This document shows, piece after piece, positions 23,482 through 34,937 of a stretch of 64,000 nucleotides of DNA. Origin of the DNA: Ulva prolifera. Lineage: Eukaryota; Chlorophyta; Ulvophyceae; Ulvales; Ulvaceae. The notes beneath the pieces were generated by a model. The model was not told the origin of the DNA. It searched no databases and saw nothing but the letters and a program-made list of their open reading frames with translations. Both the position numbers and the translations under genes were made by a program. Position 1 is the stretch's first letter. Every line of letters starts with the position of its first letter. The stretch lies in contig CM041196.1 of assembly GCA_023078555.1 (NCBI GenBank), positions 3,472,001 through 3,536,000 on the forward strand. The letters are read 5' to 3'.

Positions 23482-26400
23482 TTAGAAGCTGAACTTCTCG
23501 TGGTGGCAATCAAAGGCCACCTCCCTGGTGCTGGCCTCCCGTGCTGTCGCAAGCACACGCTGTACAATGCCCTGGTTCCCACAGACCATCACCGCAACGC
23601 GGCTCTCACCGACGGTAGCTGCGGTCTTGGCAGCGCTCACCATCAGCCTCGCAAAGTCCGGGCGGCCACGGGTGATGTGCACGCCTGGGGATCCTGCTTG
23701 CAGAAGATCAGCTGTGCTGCCCTGCCCGGAACCACGCTTCCCCGTCAAGAACACTTCTTCCTGCACAATTGAGCTTGAATCAGCAGCAGTCCTGATGGGC
23801 GCTCGTGGTGGCTCTACGAAAGGCATGGCGATCGAGTGGCACGGCGCATGAGCAGTACACAATTTCGAGAGGACTGAAGCTTGCAGCGTGTCGTGCTGTG
23901 GCGACAACTGATATTCACCTGCCTGGTGCAGCAGTTGCGCGTAGACTGGAGGGGTCTGTATAAGCTACCACAATTTGCCGTCTGGACAAACCAGCGCCAC
24001 CCTTGCCCTGGGGGGTGAGCCGTGGTCCCCAACTTGTTTGCATCCAACTTGGTCACACCTCACATGAATTTCACACAGCTTGCATCACAAGCCCAAGCTC
24101 GAATGCATGCATGCATTCTCAACAGTGCGGGCTACTACCGGGGCTTCTTGTACAACCTCATGACCCGTGTGCATGCAGCAGTGGCCATGCAAAGGCGGGC
24201 ATGTATCACACGAGCATGCATCACCAGCAATGCATGAGCGCGTGGCGCACCCTCGCGCAGATGTCCATGCAGAGCGGGCTGTCGACCCCCGGCACGTCCC
24301 AGCCGACAAACTCCGGCAGCTGATGCGTGTCCACGGCCCGGATGACGGCGGCGGTGGCCAGCGACTTCAGCGGCCGCCCCCGCGCAGCCTCTGCGATGAG
24401 CTGCCGCTTCCAGCTCCGCACAAATGTCCACCCGACACCGCCGGAGACCACCACAAAGCACTTGTATCGCAGCCCATGCACGTCGATCATGGGTGCGCCG
24501 TACGGCCCCTCAATGTATGCCTGCACATTGCCCACACGTGCAATCTGCACGATGAACGCAAATCATCGTCCGGGTGCTTAAAGTGCTCGTGGGACGGACG
24601 CGGCCGAAGTTGGTGTTCCGGGCCCATTTCCATTGCTAGTAGCACATGCATGCGCCCTGCTATAGAGCACAGGTGAGCAGCAATGTGGACGTGCACGCCT
24701 AACACGACCAGGGGCCGCACTCATGCAATGCTCACGGCACTGGCGCTGCCATCCCCCAACACACACATGAAGAATCACAAGTCTGCAGACTTGTTCTGGG
24801 TGGAGTGCCGCACCTTGGCTGTTCCCGCTCTCTCGGCGAGCTCGCGCACGCTGCCGGTCCAGCGGTCGCCGCACAGCATGTGCACCGAGAGGCGGCCGTC
24901 GGCGGAGGCAGAGGAGATGGTGAAGGGGTGCCAGTGCAGCACGCCGAGCTGCGGGAAGCAGAGGAACACCCACTGGCCTGCCGTGTAGCGTTGGCACTTG
25001 TTCTCAACGGACACCTCGACGACGGTGCGGCTCGGCGCCGCCGGGTTTGCGATCAGCCGCAGCTCTGCATGCTTCTCAGCGGACAGGCCTGCACACCGCA
25101 AGTGTGACGCATGTGTGCACCTGCACTGAGTGGCCGTTCTATGATCCCATTACTTCACAACCTCTTCTTCACGGCACTCACCGATTCCGTCAGCAAAGCT
25201 TTCGCATACAGACGTCGTCAGATCGGATCACACGGGGGTATGCCAGTTAACAATGCATGGGATGGATCACATCTGGTGCAGGCAGTCAAAGGAGGTACAG
25301 TACAGGCCCCACAGAGGGGGGGGGGGGGGGGGGGGGGGGGAAACGCACATGTGCCAAAGACCAAGCGAATAAAGATGTCTATCAGCCAAAACACGCCACC
25401 GGGCAGGCTCATCGGCACATACCGCGCCGCGACGGCCGATCCAAACCCGTGGAACGCAGCACCGACGGCTGCGCAGAACGCAAACACAACATGTGTGCGG
25501 TAGAAGCCTGCAAAGTTGCGCCGCACAAGCGCCGGGATGCCAAGGAAGCTCATCGCCAGGATGGGCGCAAACAGCAGCCACCCGGTGACTTCCATCCCGT
25601 ATGCATGGCTCCACGCCTCCGCAACATGGTGGTGGCGCCATGGCGTGAGGAGAGAGTCGGCTCGGCCGCCGAGGTAGAAGGCGAGGAAGTGGATGGTGCC
25701 GTTGGCGACGGTGACGACCGCGAGGAGCTTGTGCCACGGCAGCTGGCGGTCAAAGGGCAGGCCGAAGAGGAGGAGCATGACGGCGTTGGAGTGCAGGGAG
25801 AGGAAGAAAACCGTCATCAACGACAGTGACGCCAGCCGGCCTGCAATCGGCCACCCTGTTGTTGATGCTTCCGCGCTGTCGTTGTCCCCGCCTGAGTTGC
25901 ACTGCTTGTGTGGCATTGATGCAGTTTGCGGCCCTGGATGGGGGGGCACCCATGCAAGCGCACTCGCACTTCAAACTTTCTCAGACTCTCGCCCAAGATG
26001 CCGCAGGGAAGCAAGCCCGCACAACCCCACACGAGCATCGTGTGAAGCTACGCGTGTGCTTAGGCAAATGCAAGGCTCATTGAGAGATGGTGCACAAAGC
26101 TGCATTTACTCCGTCTGCACACTTATCCATCATTCAAGCCGGTGCACGCAGCCTTGTCACAACGGTCAGCTGAGCCCTGCATGTCACCACGGGTACCAGC
26201 GCACCAGTGAGGACGACGTCAACGCGGAATTCTGCGTGGAAGGCCCACATCAGCGCCACCCACACCATCTGCGCGAGCACCAGCCCAAACACCAGTGCCT
26301 CGCCGTATGTGAACGCGCAGCGGCCGACGGGCCACGTCAGCGGGTTGCAGCGCATGAAGGCCCAGCGCAGCTGGTAGAAGCGCAGCGGCATGCATGCCAG

Positions 26401-26930
26401 GAGATAGTTCTCGCGGGGGCTGCTCTCGTACGGCTGCCACGGCTGAACCGCCACTGGCCCGGCCTTCAAGCGGCCGTCCGGCGCGGGGGACGCCTGCAGA
26501 CACATCTGCCGTTGCTGGAGACGGCTGGCTGTGGGGTGCGACAGCACGCCATCCAGGTAGAGTCCGGGGGGGACAGCTTCCGCATAACATGACGGTTGGG
26601 ACGACGACTCGCGCGTGCTTTGATTATAAACTTCTTGCACTCGGAGTCCTAGCGCTAGGAAGTGTGCAATTGCAGCACGTGCTGCCAGGGACAGCGGAGG
26701 CGGATTGCGGTCGGGGTGACACTCTCTCCATAGGGGAAGGGGCGGGGCGGCAGCTTTGAGGCTTCTGCCCGCTTCCAGAGAGTGCACGCAGACACAGCTA
26801 GGCGCGTATGGCCTTGGTGCGCTTTCAACCCAATATCGTACCCCGGCGTTGCGGCAGCCTGCCATCGCGGAAGTGGGCTCACCTGTAGAACCGTGAAGGG
26901 CACACACGTCATCGGCCAGAACGCATGCAT
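23482..26930 (-). CDS. Ferric-chelate reductase / NADPH-oxidase-like flavocytochrome, multi-exon
   Basis: This is a membrane flavocytochrome of the ferric reductase (FRE/FRO) family, which moves electrons from NADPH through FAD and haems to extracytoplasmic Fe(III). Exons read on the minus strand are: a short one starting near 26,930; one ending at 26205 (YQLRWAFMRCNP, then a membrane segment); 25891-25362, the ferric oxidoreductase domain with haem-ligand candidates in LPWHKLLAV, NGTIHFLAF and FYRTHVVFAFCAAVGAAFHG; one ending at 24814 with the FAD motif HPFTISSA; 24520-24251 with the NAD(P) motif VVVSGGVGWTF; and a last exon ending at 23482 with VHITRGRPDF, AVMVCGNQ and the terminal FDCHHEKFSF. 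The phase at 26205/25891 agrees. The intron after 25362 contains a 25-nt homopolymer. The N-terminus and one internal junction are not resolved. The family call is firm; whether iron is the true acceptor is not. Confidence 0.82.
25316..25340 (-). repeat. Homopolymer run of 25 G (poly-C on the gene's strand) inside an intron
   Basis: The run lies about 20 nt downstream of the inferred 5' splice site at 25361 of the ferric reductase gene. On the coding strand it is a C tract. Confidence 0.9.
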
Positions 26931-29900
26931 GCGCGGCTACACCGCGACCTTCACATGGACAGTGCGGCCTCTGACCGGGTAAGCGGGCCGGCCCACAAGC
27001 AGTGCCACATCATGGCATCGCGTGCTACGTAGCAAGTCTTCACACTGAGCACACTGCAGGCAGCATGCCGAATTGGCATTGCCGAGCTGGCATTGCCGAG
27101 GCGCACCTCGTCCGTAATTGGCACCCTCAAATCCTGGGGTATGGGAGCTCTAGACGATGTGGGCCCGATCCCAGCGAGAATCGGCGCGTCGTGGCTGCCT
27201 CGGATGACGTGATTGCTGGACGTCATGGACAGTGATCTCGAGATCTCTGCGCTGGAGAATTCATCGGGGCTGCACAGGGGTGCCAGGCCGGGTGGAGTTG
27301 CGTCGGCGCCGCCGCCGCCTGCGGCGCTGCCGTCTGTGTTGCTGCCACAGGCCTCCTGCAGCTGCAGGTCCACACCCCTGGTGAAATGGCGCATCGCATG
27401 CATGTGCAAGCGGCTGCAGTACACCCGCTGGGTTCCGCCGCGTCCCGACCTGGGACTCTCTGGTACATGGCGCCCGCGGCATGCATGCCGTCCCCATGCG
27501 TTGTCCCCGCCATGCGCAGTTGCGTTATGCCAGGCATGTGGGCAGCGCTGCCCCAACACACTCGGTGCAAAGCACATTTGAATTCATTTAAATGTTATGG
27601 ATGTCCACAGCCGGGCAGGCCCAGGGCAAATACCAGCCCCGCTCTAGCACATGCAGTGAGTCAATGACAAGTTACAGTTTCAGTTATGCATGTACCCGCC
27701 GGTGGAAGTGTCAACACACGTGGCCTCCAGCTAGCAGCATCTGTGTGTGCATCATTGCATGTGTATTACAAGGACGAATCCGGAGTGGCCAGGAGTGGCC
27801 AGTAGCACGAGCAAGCATACCAACCATATGAACGGCCCGATGCCGATGCTGTTGCTCTGTGGCTGCTACGATTTCATGAACAGCATACCTCTTGCGACGC
27901 CTCCCTGCTGACATCATAGATCCCGTTGACATAGAAGACAGTCGGTGTATGGCCTGCTTCGGCGTGGGCTTGCCCTGAGCCAGGCCTAGCCTCCATCTGC
28001 AGGCGCAGCTGCAGTGTAACAGGCGCCGGCGGCTGTGTGTCCGTGTTTTACAAGGAGGATAACGGCGGGAGGCGGGCTGTGTCCCCTATGCCTGCAAATG
28101 CAAGACTGCCCCTTCAGGCCAACACCATCAAGATGGCCACATCCACCTGTGCAGGAGCGCAACGCCACCGTTCAATCTAGGTTTCGGGCTCGAGTTTGGA
28201 ACGGGGGTGCACCATCATGATTCCACCCTGCCATGTGTTGATGTGTGGGCGCCTTCAGGGCGGTCTCACTCGGGACATGCACACGTCCACCGGGAACGCG
28301 GGCCACTCAGACATCGCCCAGGGCCCTGGGCGGTGTCTATGGACTCACAATAGCACACTGAATGCACACAGGCGGTCGTATCACGTCGATGGGCGTAAGC
28401 AGCCTTTTCGTCGAAAAGCGTATGCATGCCTGGGCAGAATGACCCATTTCGCCCAGGGAGCGCCTACAGCGCCCAGCGCGTACCCAGAGCACGCCCAATG
28501 AGCCTAGGACACCCTTATTATGTTTATATTCACTAGTGGGACGTTATCTTTGATGTTATCGATCGCTGTGGAAGGCGTCCTAGCCGTTGTGACTGGTGGG
28601 GTCATGTACTGTCACATGTAGGCAGCTGCTCTGCGCGATTGCAGCGCTATGAAGAATCAATACAAGCGGTGTTCACTCTTGGGGATGGGTTGTTTTGTCG
28701 CTCTGCGGTTGATTGCTTCAGCGGCTCTGACCCCATTTCGTTCTGGCGTGTCCAGTACATGGCATGAGTATAAAACAACAGGCTTCAATAGGGGTGCATG
28801 CTTAAATTATGACACAGTCGGGATACCTTCAACGATACCGACAGCTGTGTTCGAGGCTGATCAAGCGGCTGTCCACATGATGAAGGTCATTGTATTGACG
28901 CCACATGGATGCAGCTGGCCTGGTTGATACATCTGGCATGTTTGTCATAAATGACAGTATCATTTGGTTGCATCTAGATTGTATTGCAAGCGATGTCACA
29001 TCTGAAGGATGCCAGTCAGGTTATATGCTGATTGCATGGTAGCATTGTGCAAGAGTCAGAAAACCGATGCAGTTGACTGTATACTGCTGTGAAAAAAGTG
29101 TTAGGGGCTGAGTGGCTCGCGTTCCCGGTGGACGTGTGCATGTCCCGAGTGCAGATCCCCCTGCGTTTTTGTCGAATCAACACCTGGCCGTGACCTATAT
29201 AGCTACTTCGCGATGCATGAGAGGGCAGGCAGCATCAGTTGCCAGAACACCTGCGTCTGCACTGCGTGCGGGGCGGACAGCGCCTAGGAAATGATCCCGA
29301 CGGTTCCGGTTGGGCGTCAGCCTGTTACATGTATATTACAAAAGAGTGAACGGGAGAAGACAAACACCAAAACCGAATCTCATCCGAATCAATAGCAACC
29401 CATACATACACTGATCACACTACCAACCGCATGCACCTGTTACATGTATGATGGCGAAGTTCGCTCGGCCACTGCAGCTGGCACATCGGGTTCGTGGAAA
29501 GCGCTAGCCCGAAGCTCGCGGTCTGTGCTGGCATTACAAAAGCTCAGTGTGGCCGCGTGCGTGCGTAAGGATTACAAAAGAGTATATACACGTGCGTGCG
29601 TGTATATACGTGCGCATTACAAATATTAACACTGTGTTGTAAAAGCTTGAGGAAGCGCACGGTGCAGCCTGCAAGGTGAACAGCATCGACATGGTGAACC
29701 TGTGGCTGCTTCGATCAGCAACCGTGCTGGTGACCGGTTGCAAGCGGCTGTGTTCAGGTTGTACTCGTGGGCTTTGCAATCGGGGGCATGGGCACGTATT
29801 CCGAGCCCAGTGAACATCGACAAGCGTGTACTTCTGACACAAAGACGCAATCAGACAATTGAGATTTACGGTTTCTTCGATGCATCATGATTTTCACCAG

Positions 29901-30715
29901 GACATGCAGGGCTCCGATGTGATGATTGCACGTCACTCGAGAAGACATGGGTGCTGAAGTGTGGCATGTCGTCCAAACAGGGCGTCCACAAGCAGACCGG
30001 ATCACTGCCACAGCAGTGTAATTAATGTTTCTGCTTTGAGATTTTGTATTGAGGTACTATGGTGGACTACCACCTGGCCAAGGCGTGCCGAACGTGCCCA
30101 GACGCCGACTGAACAGTTGGGACCAATAGGCACAGCCAGCCTCACACAATATCCATGCTCCTCTATCACGTAATCCTTGGTATTATGGGGCTCACCTGGC
30201 TGTTTGAGAAATCCGCACGACTTGGGGGTGTCCGAAAGCCACTGCGCTGGCGGTATTTGTCAGCACTACATGTACAGCGCGCGCTTGAGCACTCGGAATC
30301 TGCGCCGGGAAGACACGCTAGATGCTACACGAAGTCAGACACGGTGCTTATACAGCTAATCATGACTTCTTACCTACAGGGTCTGCTAGCAGCTGAATAA
30401 ATGTACAATGGATGCGGATGATGTAGCGTTCCATGAGCTCGAGGCACGGATATCCGCATCTGCAGTGCATGCGCATGTACGTATACTCCCTATGCTCCCT
30501 GCAACAGAGCGTGATGAAGGTCGCCGTTCAATGCAGGCTACGTCGTGATCTATGCAGAATATTTGTTTTGTCGCCATTTGGCGCCGATGTGTGCGACCGA
30601 CATGGGGTGGTTCGAGCTGCTTTAATTACGAGTGCATGCACAGCTGGCAGCGAATCTTGGAGTGTCGAGGTGTACATGCATGCTGGTGTTCGTGGTGCAC
30701 CCGTGAATTGAGCAC
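26931..30715. other. Intergenic, repeat-derived; no supported gene
   Basis: A minus-strand frame around 27,213-27,400 (MRHFTRGVDLQLQEA..., then Gly/Ala-rich) could be an upstream exon of the ferric reductase gene but is unproven. Sequences beginning tacaagg at about 27,766 and 28,045 resemble reversed LINE 3' tails. Between 29,330 and 29,640, ATTACAAA-type motifs (TGTAA on the minus strand) occur four times at short spacing. The remaining frames are short and unrecognised. Confidence 0.45.
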
Positions 30716-30847
30716 CTCCCCCCTCTACCACCCCTCCCCCCACCCCCTCCACCAGCAGCACCTGCACTGCCACCACCACCTCCACCACCTCCCCCACCAG
30801 CAGCACCCGCACTGCCACCACCCCCACCACCTCCTCCACCCAATGCT
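30716..30847 (+). repeat. C-rich low-complexity leader of the Penelope-like element
   Basis: Imperfect runs of accaccacc, ctcccccc and ccaccagcagcacc fill the 130 bases before ORF1. On this strand it is a pyrimidine/CA-rich leader; the other strand is G-rich. Confidence 0.75.
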
Positions 30848-31528
30848 ATGCCCACCAACCCCAATCCCAGCACCACACACCCACCGGGAGAAGCAAGCTC
30901 AAGCCGCGAACTGCAGACCCAAGCAACAACTCCCACCATTCCCCCACAGCGTGAAGCGCGTTTCGTGTCTGTCGACGCCATCATCGCGCAAGCGACCAGC
31001 CGTGTGCGGACTGATGCGCCCGCACCGTCTCGCACCACAACTCTGCAAACACCGCGCGACACTGACGACTCCAGCATGTACGCAACCCCCGCAGCCACAC
31101 CCCCACCCACGCCACGGACCGCTGCAGCCCGAGAACTGCGATTCCTGATGACCACTCCACCCAACACATCGCTCGACCAGCTCACTGCCCTGCAATTCTT
31201 CCGCGGCCTACAATCCTCCGACGACACCTCAGCCATCGAAGACACGTATCACCGCGACACAGACTGGTCCGGCGACACCCTCGGCGATCTGATCTTCCGC
31301 TGCCAAGGCATCGTGCCTCACACGGGCAGAGTGCTCGGTGGCGGACTACCGCGGGACCCTGGCATTAGCCCAGCATCTTTGTCTGAGTTCTGCACTGAGA
31401 TGAAGCGCCGCTGCACAGCCCTCCACGACTTCCCACCACCCAGCGCAGACCCCATCTCTCTCTCCTCCACATACCGTTGGATCGACGATGCGGCGCGCCA
31501 CATCTTTGGCGCGCCGCCGCGCCAATGA
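30848..31528 (+). CDS. Penelope-like element ORF1, unknown function
   Basis: This 226-residue protein has a Thr/Pro/Ser-rich first half and a more ordered second half (LDQLTALQFFRGL, CTEMKRRCTALHDFP, YRWIDDAARHIFG). I recognise no domain. Its TGA stop (31526-31528) overlaps an ATG at 31525 that opens ORF2, so the two reading frames meet as ATGA. It may be a separate structural or nucleic-acid-binding protein, or an N-terminal extension expressed with ORF2 by reinitiation. The start was chosen at the ATG at 30848, since the upstream sequence is low complexity. Confidence 0.7.
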   Translation: MPTNPNPSTTHPPGEASSSRELQTQATTPTIPPQREARFVSVDAIIAQATSRVRTDAPAPSRTTTLQTPRDTDDSSMYATPAATPPPTPRTAAARELRFLMTTPPNTSLDQLTALQFFRGLQSSDDTSAIEDTYHRDTDWSGDTLGDLIFRCQGIVPHTGRVLGGGLPRDPGISPASLSEFCTEMKRRCTALHDFPPPSADPISLSSTYRWIDDAARHIFGAPPRQ

Positions 31529-34467
31529 ACGCTAAACGCGGACTTCTGCGAGGGTTCCGGTCCTCCCCCGCAGTCGCCGCAGCGTTCACAACATACGCTG
31601 AACGTAAGGACCAACGCACACGCACAGTGCGCCCAGCCCACAACGCGGCCGCAGCGGAGCTATGGAGCTACATGATGACCACACCCTCACAGCAGTGGCT
31701 CCGCAGACTGCGCACCCTCCTCCCACCGTTCCCCCCGAAGTACACCGGCGGCGGAGTGTACGCCCTCGTCAGCCCATGCACCAGGAAGTTCTACATCGGG
31801 AAGACGAACAACTTCCACAGGCGCCTTGGCGAACACCTCAGCGCGAGCTCGCGCAACACCACCCGCTCCACCGCACCAGTCCACCGGCTGATGCGGGGAG
31901 CAGGTGCGTCAGGTTTTGTGATGCTCCCCTTGGTGTACGCACATGCCGACGATGACACCGATGCGCTCGAACGCATCCTCATCCGCCGCCTCCAGCCATC
32001 CCTGAATGTTGTACACACGAGCCGCTGCCAGCGGAAACGCCCACGGCGGCAGTCCAGGCGCGGCCTCGCCCTTCCACCCATCCGACTGCCAGCGACGTTC
32101 TGTGATGGCACCCACCTCTCCCATGATTTTGTGCACCTACTGCGTCTGCACAATTCTACTGCGCCGGTGCACGTGACATGCGCTCCAGGCCACTGGCACC
32201 TCGTCAATCGCCGGGCGCTGCTCCGCGATTTCGGCCACTCCAGCGTCACCATCTTCTCTACCTCTTCTACAAGCACAGGCACCCTCCGCCACCTCGCACC
32301 CCAGCTACAATCTACGCGGCACGTCTTCTTCCACACCGTCGCGGACTCCTCCCCACACAAGCTGCTGGCACTGTGGAAGCTTGCACTGCTCCTCCATCCG
32401 ACCCACACGGACACCCAGCTGTCCGAGCTCCACCCCAGACACCTCATCAAGCTCCACACCATCCGGCCCACCCCCCCCACAGGTCTGTTCGCTAAGGACC
32501 GCATCCCACCACGGATATACGCAGCAGCCACGCGCCGGCTGCGAGCGCACATGCGCCAGCGATTCGGGTATGACCTCACAGCTATCAACCTGCAGCTCCC
32601 ACCGTCCTCCTTCGTCCCACACCGATTCCTCCGCCGCCTCATCCTCCGTGCGATGCGAGCCGACGACATGCCCTTAGCGCTTGCACGACACCTGGCCAGC
32701 ACAGCCCGGATCCGCTACAGACGTGCAGCCCCATTGCAACTGTCCGCCAGACGCATCCGCGAGCACCTGGTTGATATGCACACGCCCCCTGCCTGCTCGT
32801 GCATGCAGCTCAACCTCCCTCGCGGCCCGCACGGACATGTCGCGTTCCGTGCATCTGACCCCAGGAATCCAGCCCCATCCTTTGCCCACTCCGCGAAGAC
32901 CCGCCCGGAAGTCAGCGTCGCCACAGCTACCCGCCGACTCCTCGCAGCACTAGGCACAACCATGCGTGCCCTCAGCATACGCTTCGCCTGGCCAGCCGGC
33001 CACGCTGCATGCTTCATCCCAACCCACCGCGAGCTCCAGCGATACCAGCCACAACCCCAACCAGGCTGCCTCATGCTCGCCGCCCTCCACGCAGACACGG
33101 CACGCCTCGAGCAGATGCAGCTTGTCCCTGTCCCACTCGATCGCAACAGCAAAGCCTTCTGGCTTGAGTGCCCGGCACAATATGCGGATCGCATCCGGTG
33201 CCTCTTCCTCGCAGACCCCCAGCACTACCACCACGATCCCCGCACACCCACCTCCACGCTCGCAGCGATGAAGAACGCCTTCGCAGCCGCCGGCCTACAG
33301 CATGTCGCTCCATGCGACACAGGCGCCCTCCCCATCCCCTATGCTCTGCCGAAGAACAAAGCCCCACATTCCAAATCGCGGCCACTTGTCCCGTGCCACA
33401 GATCCCCGGTCCGCAAGACCCTGCAGTCGATAGGCCTGGTGTGGATGCACATCGTCCGCGTCATCGGCCGCCTCCCGGACCATTTCAACGGCACCAGCAC
33501 GCAGGAGCTGAAGAGCACGCTCGCTGCAGCGACGCAACGGTTGCAACACACACCCGGACACAGACGTGCCTTTGCTTTCGACGTGAAGAACATGTTCACA
33601 GAACTGCCGCATGATGCAATTGCCGCCGCAGCCGATCAAGGCCTCTCCATCTACACCACCACCTGCGACACCACAGCCTGGGACGTCCACCTGCGTCGAC
33701 GCGCCGTGGTACCGTCCACGGGCTGCTCCGCCACCCCCCCTGAATGCACCCGCGTCACCCTCCCCCTCCTCCTCCCTGCCCTCCTCTTCGAACTACGCCA
33801 CACACTCATCACGGTCGGCGACCAGGTACTGAAGCAGACCCGTGGCGCCGCTATGGGTGGGTACATGTCTCCGGCAATGGCCATGCTTGTGTGCATCGCT
33901 GCTGAACGGTGCATGCATGCTCGTCTTGGGCCGCATGTGACTCAACACATTGCAGGTTTCAGATACGTCGATGATGGGGTTGTCGTCGTTTGTTTTGAGG
34001 AACCTGCTTTGTACACCGCCGTGAAAACCGCTGTTTACGCCGCGTATCCCGCTGGCATGATATGCGAGGAGACCGCTGACGGCCGCATCATCGACATCCT
34101 GGAGCACCGGATCATCCTCGACACCACCGACATCCACCTGCTCTTCCGCCCGAAGAATTTCACCGCCCACCTACAACATCTCCCACCTCCGCGAGTCACC
34201 TTCTTCCCCTCTGTGGTCCGCACCGGCCGTGTCTACTTCCGTGCATGGGTGATGGGCATGTGTGCGCGGCTTCGCGACAACACCTCCGCCACCCTAGACG
34301 GTCTTCTCCACGCTACCGGCTTCCTCGCCATCTGGCTCGACGCGTCGCATCTCGGCTATTCAATTGCGCACACGCGCAGAGCAATACTGGCCTTCCACCC
34401 TGGCATCCTGGAGGATGACTTCTACGCGGGCGGGGATCTGTTTCTGCGCCTCTTAACGGCTGTGTGA
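31525..34467 (+). CDS. GIY-YIG endonuclease / reverse transcriptase of a Penelope-like element
   Basis: This 980-residue product starts at the ATG that overlaps the ORF1 stop; the frame itself is open 48 bases earlier. Near its N-terminus (residues about 75-165) is a GIY-YIG nuclease: GGGVYALV, KFYIGKT, FHRRLGEH with the catalytic Arg, DALERILIRR with the metal-binding Glu, and LQPSLN. The reverse transcriptase follows: FDVKNMFTEL near 33,575 (motif A, first catalytic Asp), QTRGAAMGGYMSPAMA near 33,836 (motif B) and FRYVDDG near 33,960 (motif C, the YxDD box). All catalytic residues are present and there is no internal stop, so the enzyme may be active. The C-terminal 130 residues form the thumb-like region. 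In Penelope-like elements this protein nicks target DNA and reverse-transcribes the element RNA. Confidence 0.9.
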   Translation: MNAKRGLLRGFRSSPAVAAAFTTYAERKDQRTRTVRPAHNAAAAELWSYMMTTPSQQWLRRLRTLLPPFPPKYTGGGVYALVSPCTRKFYIGKTNNFHRRLGEHLSASSRNTTRSTAPVHRLMRGAGASGFVMLPLVYAHADDDTDALERILIRRLQPSLNVVHTSRCQRKRPRRQSRRGLALPPIRLPATFCDGTHLSHDFVHLLRLHNSTAPVHVTCAPGHWHLVNRRALLRDFGHSSVTIFSTSSTSTGTLRHLAPQLQSTRHVFFHTVADSSPHKLLALWKLALLLHPTHTDTQLSELHPRHLIKLHTIRPTPPTGLFAKDRIPPRIYAAATRRLRAHMRQRFGYDLTAINLQLPPSSFVPHRFLRRLILRAMRADDMPLALARHLASTARIRYRRAAPLQLSARRIREHLVDMHTPPACSCMQLNLPRGPHGHVAFRASDPRNPAPSFAHSAKTRPEVSVATATRRLLAALGTTMRALSIRFAWPAGHAACFIPTHRELQRYQPQPQPGCLMLAALHADTARLEQMQLVPVPLDRNSKAFWLECPAQYADRIRCLFLADPQHYHHDPRTPTSTLAAMKNAFAAAGLQHVAPCDTGALPIPYALPKNKAPHSKSRPLVPCHRSPVRKTLQSIGLVWMHIVRVIGRLPDHFNGTSTQELKSTLAAATQRLQHTPGHRRAFAFDVKNMFTELPHDAIAAAADQGLSIYTTTCDTTAWDVHLRRRAVVPSTGCSATPPECTRVTLPLLLPALLFELRHTLITVGDQVLKQTRGAAMGGYMSPAMAMLVCIAAERCMHARLGPHVTQHIAGFRYVDDGVVVVCFEEPALYTAVKTAVYAAYPAGMICEETADGRIIDILEHRIILDTTDIHLLFRPKNFTAHLQHLPPPRVTFFPSVVRTGRVYFRAWVMGMCARLRDNTSATLDGLLHATGFLAIWLDASHLGYSIAHTRRAILAFHPGILEDDFYAGGDLFLRLLTAV

Positions 34468-34472
34468 TGTAA
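34468..34472 (+). terminator. TGTAA poly(A) signal after PLE ORF2
   Basis: TGTAA begins one base after the ORF2 stop codon. TGTAA is the main chlorophyte polyadenylation signal. Its use here is inferred. Confidence 0.4.
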
Positions 34473-34854
34473 TGGCCGTGTGTCTCTCATGCAGCTGTTT
34501 TGTAGTCTACTGTGATTGTCTGTCATTGTCACTGATAAGTTTGTTGTGTTTGGCTGTCCTCCTGACACGGACATAGCCACCTAGGCTTCTCTTTCTTTTC
34601 CTGCGTTTTTTGGGCAATTGGCCTGATTTGTCGTGCGGCTGCTTCCACACGAGCTGGAGGTGCTGCGGAGGTGCGCTTGCGTGCCTCTGCATGCATTGCC
34701 CACATTTGCGGGCGGCGTGATGTGCCTTATCTCGTTATCTTATCTCGTGTCGGTTTTTCTGGGTTCTGGACTTTTCTTCCAGTCTCAGTCAGTCTCGCTC
34801 TAGAGGACTGAATATTAGGGAATTTGCGAGCTGGTTCGGTGTTGGTTGCTTGAC

Positions 34855-34914
34855 TCACGTAGGCGTCTGATGAGGCCCTTTGGCAAGGCCGAAACATGTT
34901 ATGCCGGTCCGTGA
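34855..34914 (+). ncRNA. Hammerhead-ribozyme-like motif downstream of the Penelope-like element
   Basis: The conserved core is visible: CTGATGAG at 34867-34874, stem II GGCC (34874-34877) pairing with GGCC (34887-34890) around a 9-nt loop, GAAAC at 34891-34895 and a GTC triplet at 34907-34909. For stem I, TCACG (34855-34859) can pair with CGTGA (34910-34914), but TAGGCGT is left between that strand and the core. Stem III is minimal. Penelope-like elements are known to carry minimal hammerheads, some active only as dimers, which fits the location. The odd stem I keeps confidence moderate. Confidence 0.45.
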
Positions 34915-34937
34915 TGTTCATGTAATACAGCATCAAC

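Noticed and set aside
25257-25829. 190-codon plus-strand frame through the poly-G run
   Set aside because: It is antisense to the ferric reductase membrane domain and depends on the homopolymer length for its frame.
31477-31524. Upstream extension of retroelement ORF2
   Set aside because: The frame is open but overlaps ORF1 in another frame, and the ATG at 31525 that overlaps the ORF1 stop gives a simpler start.
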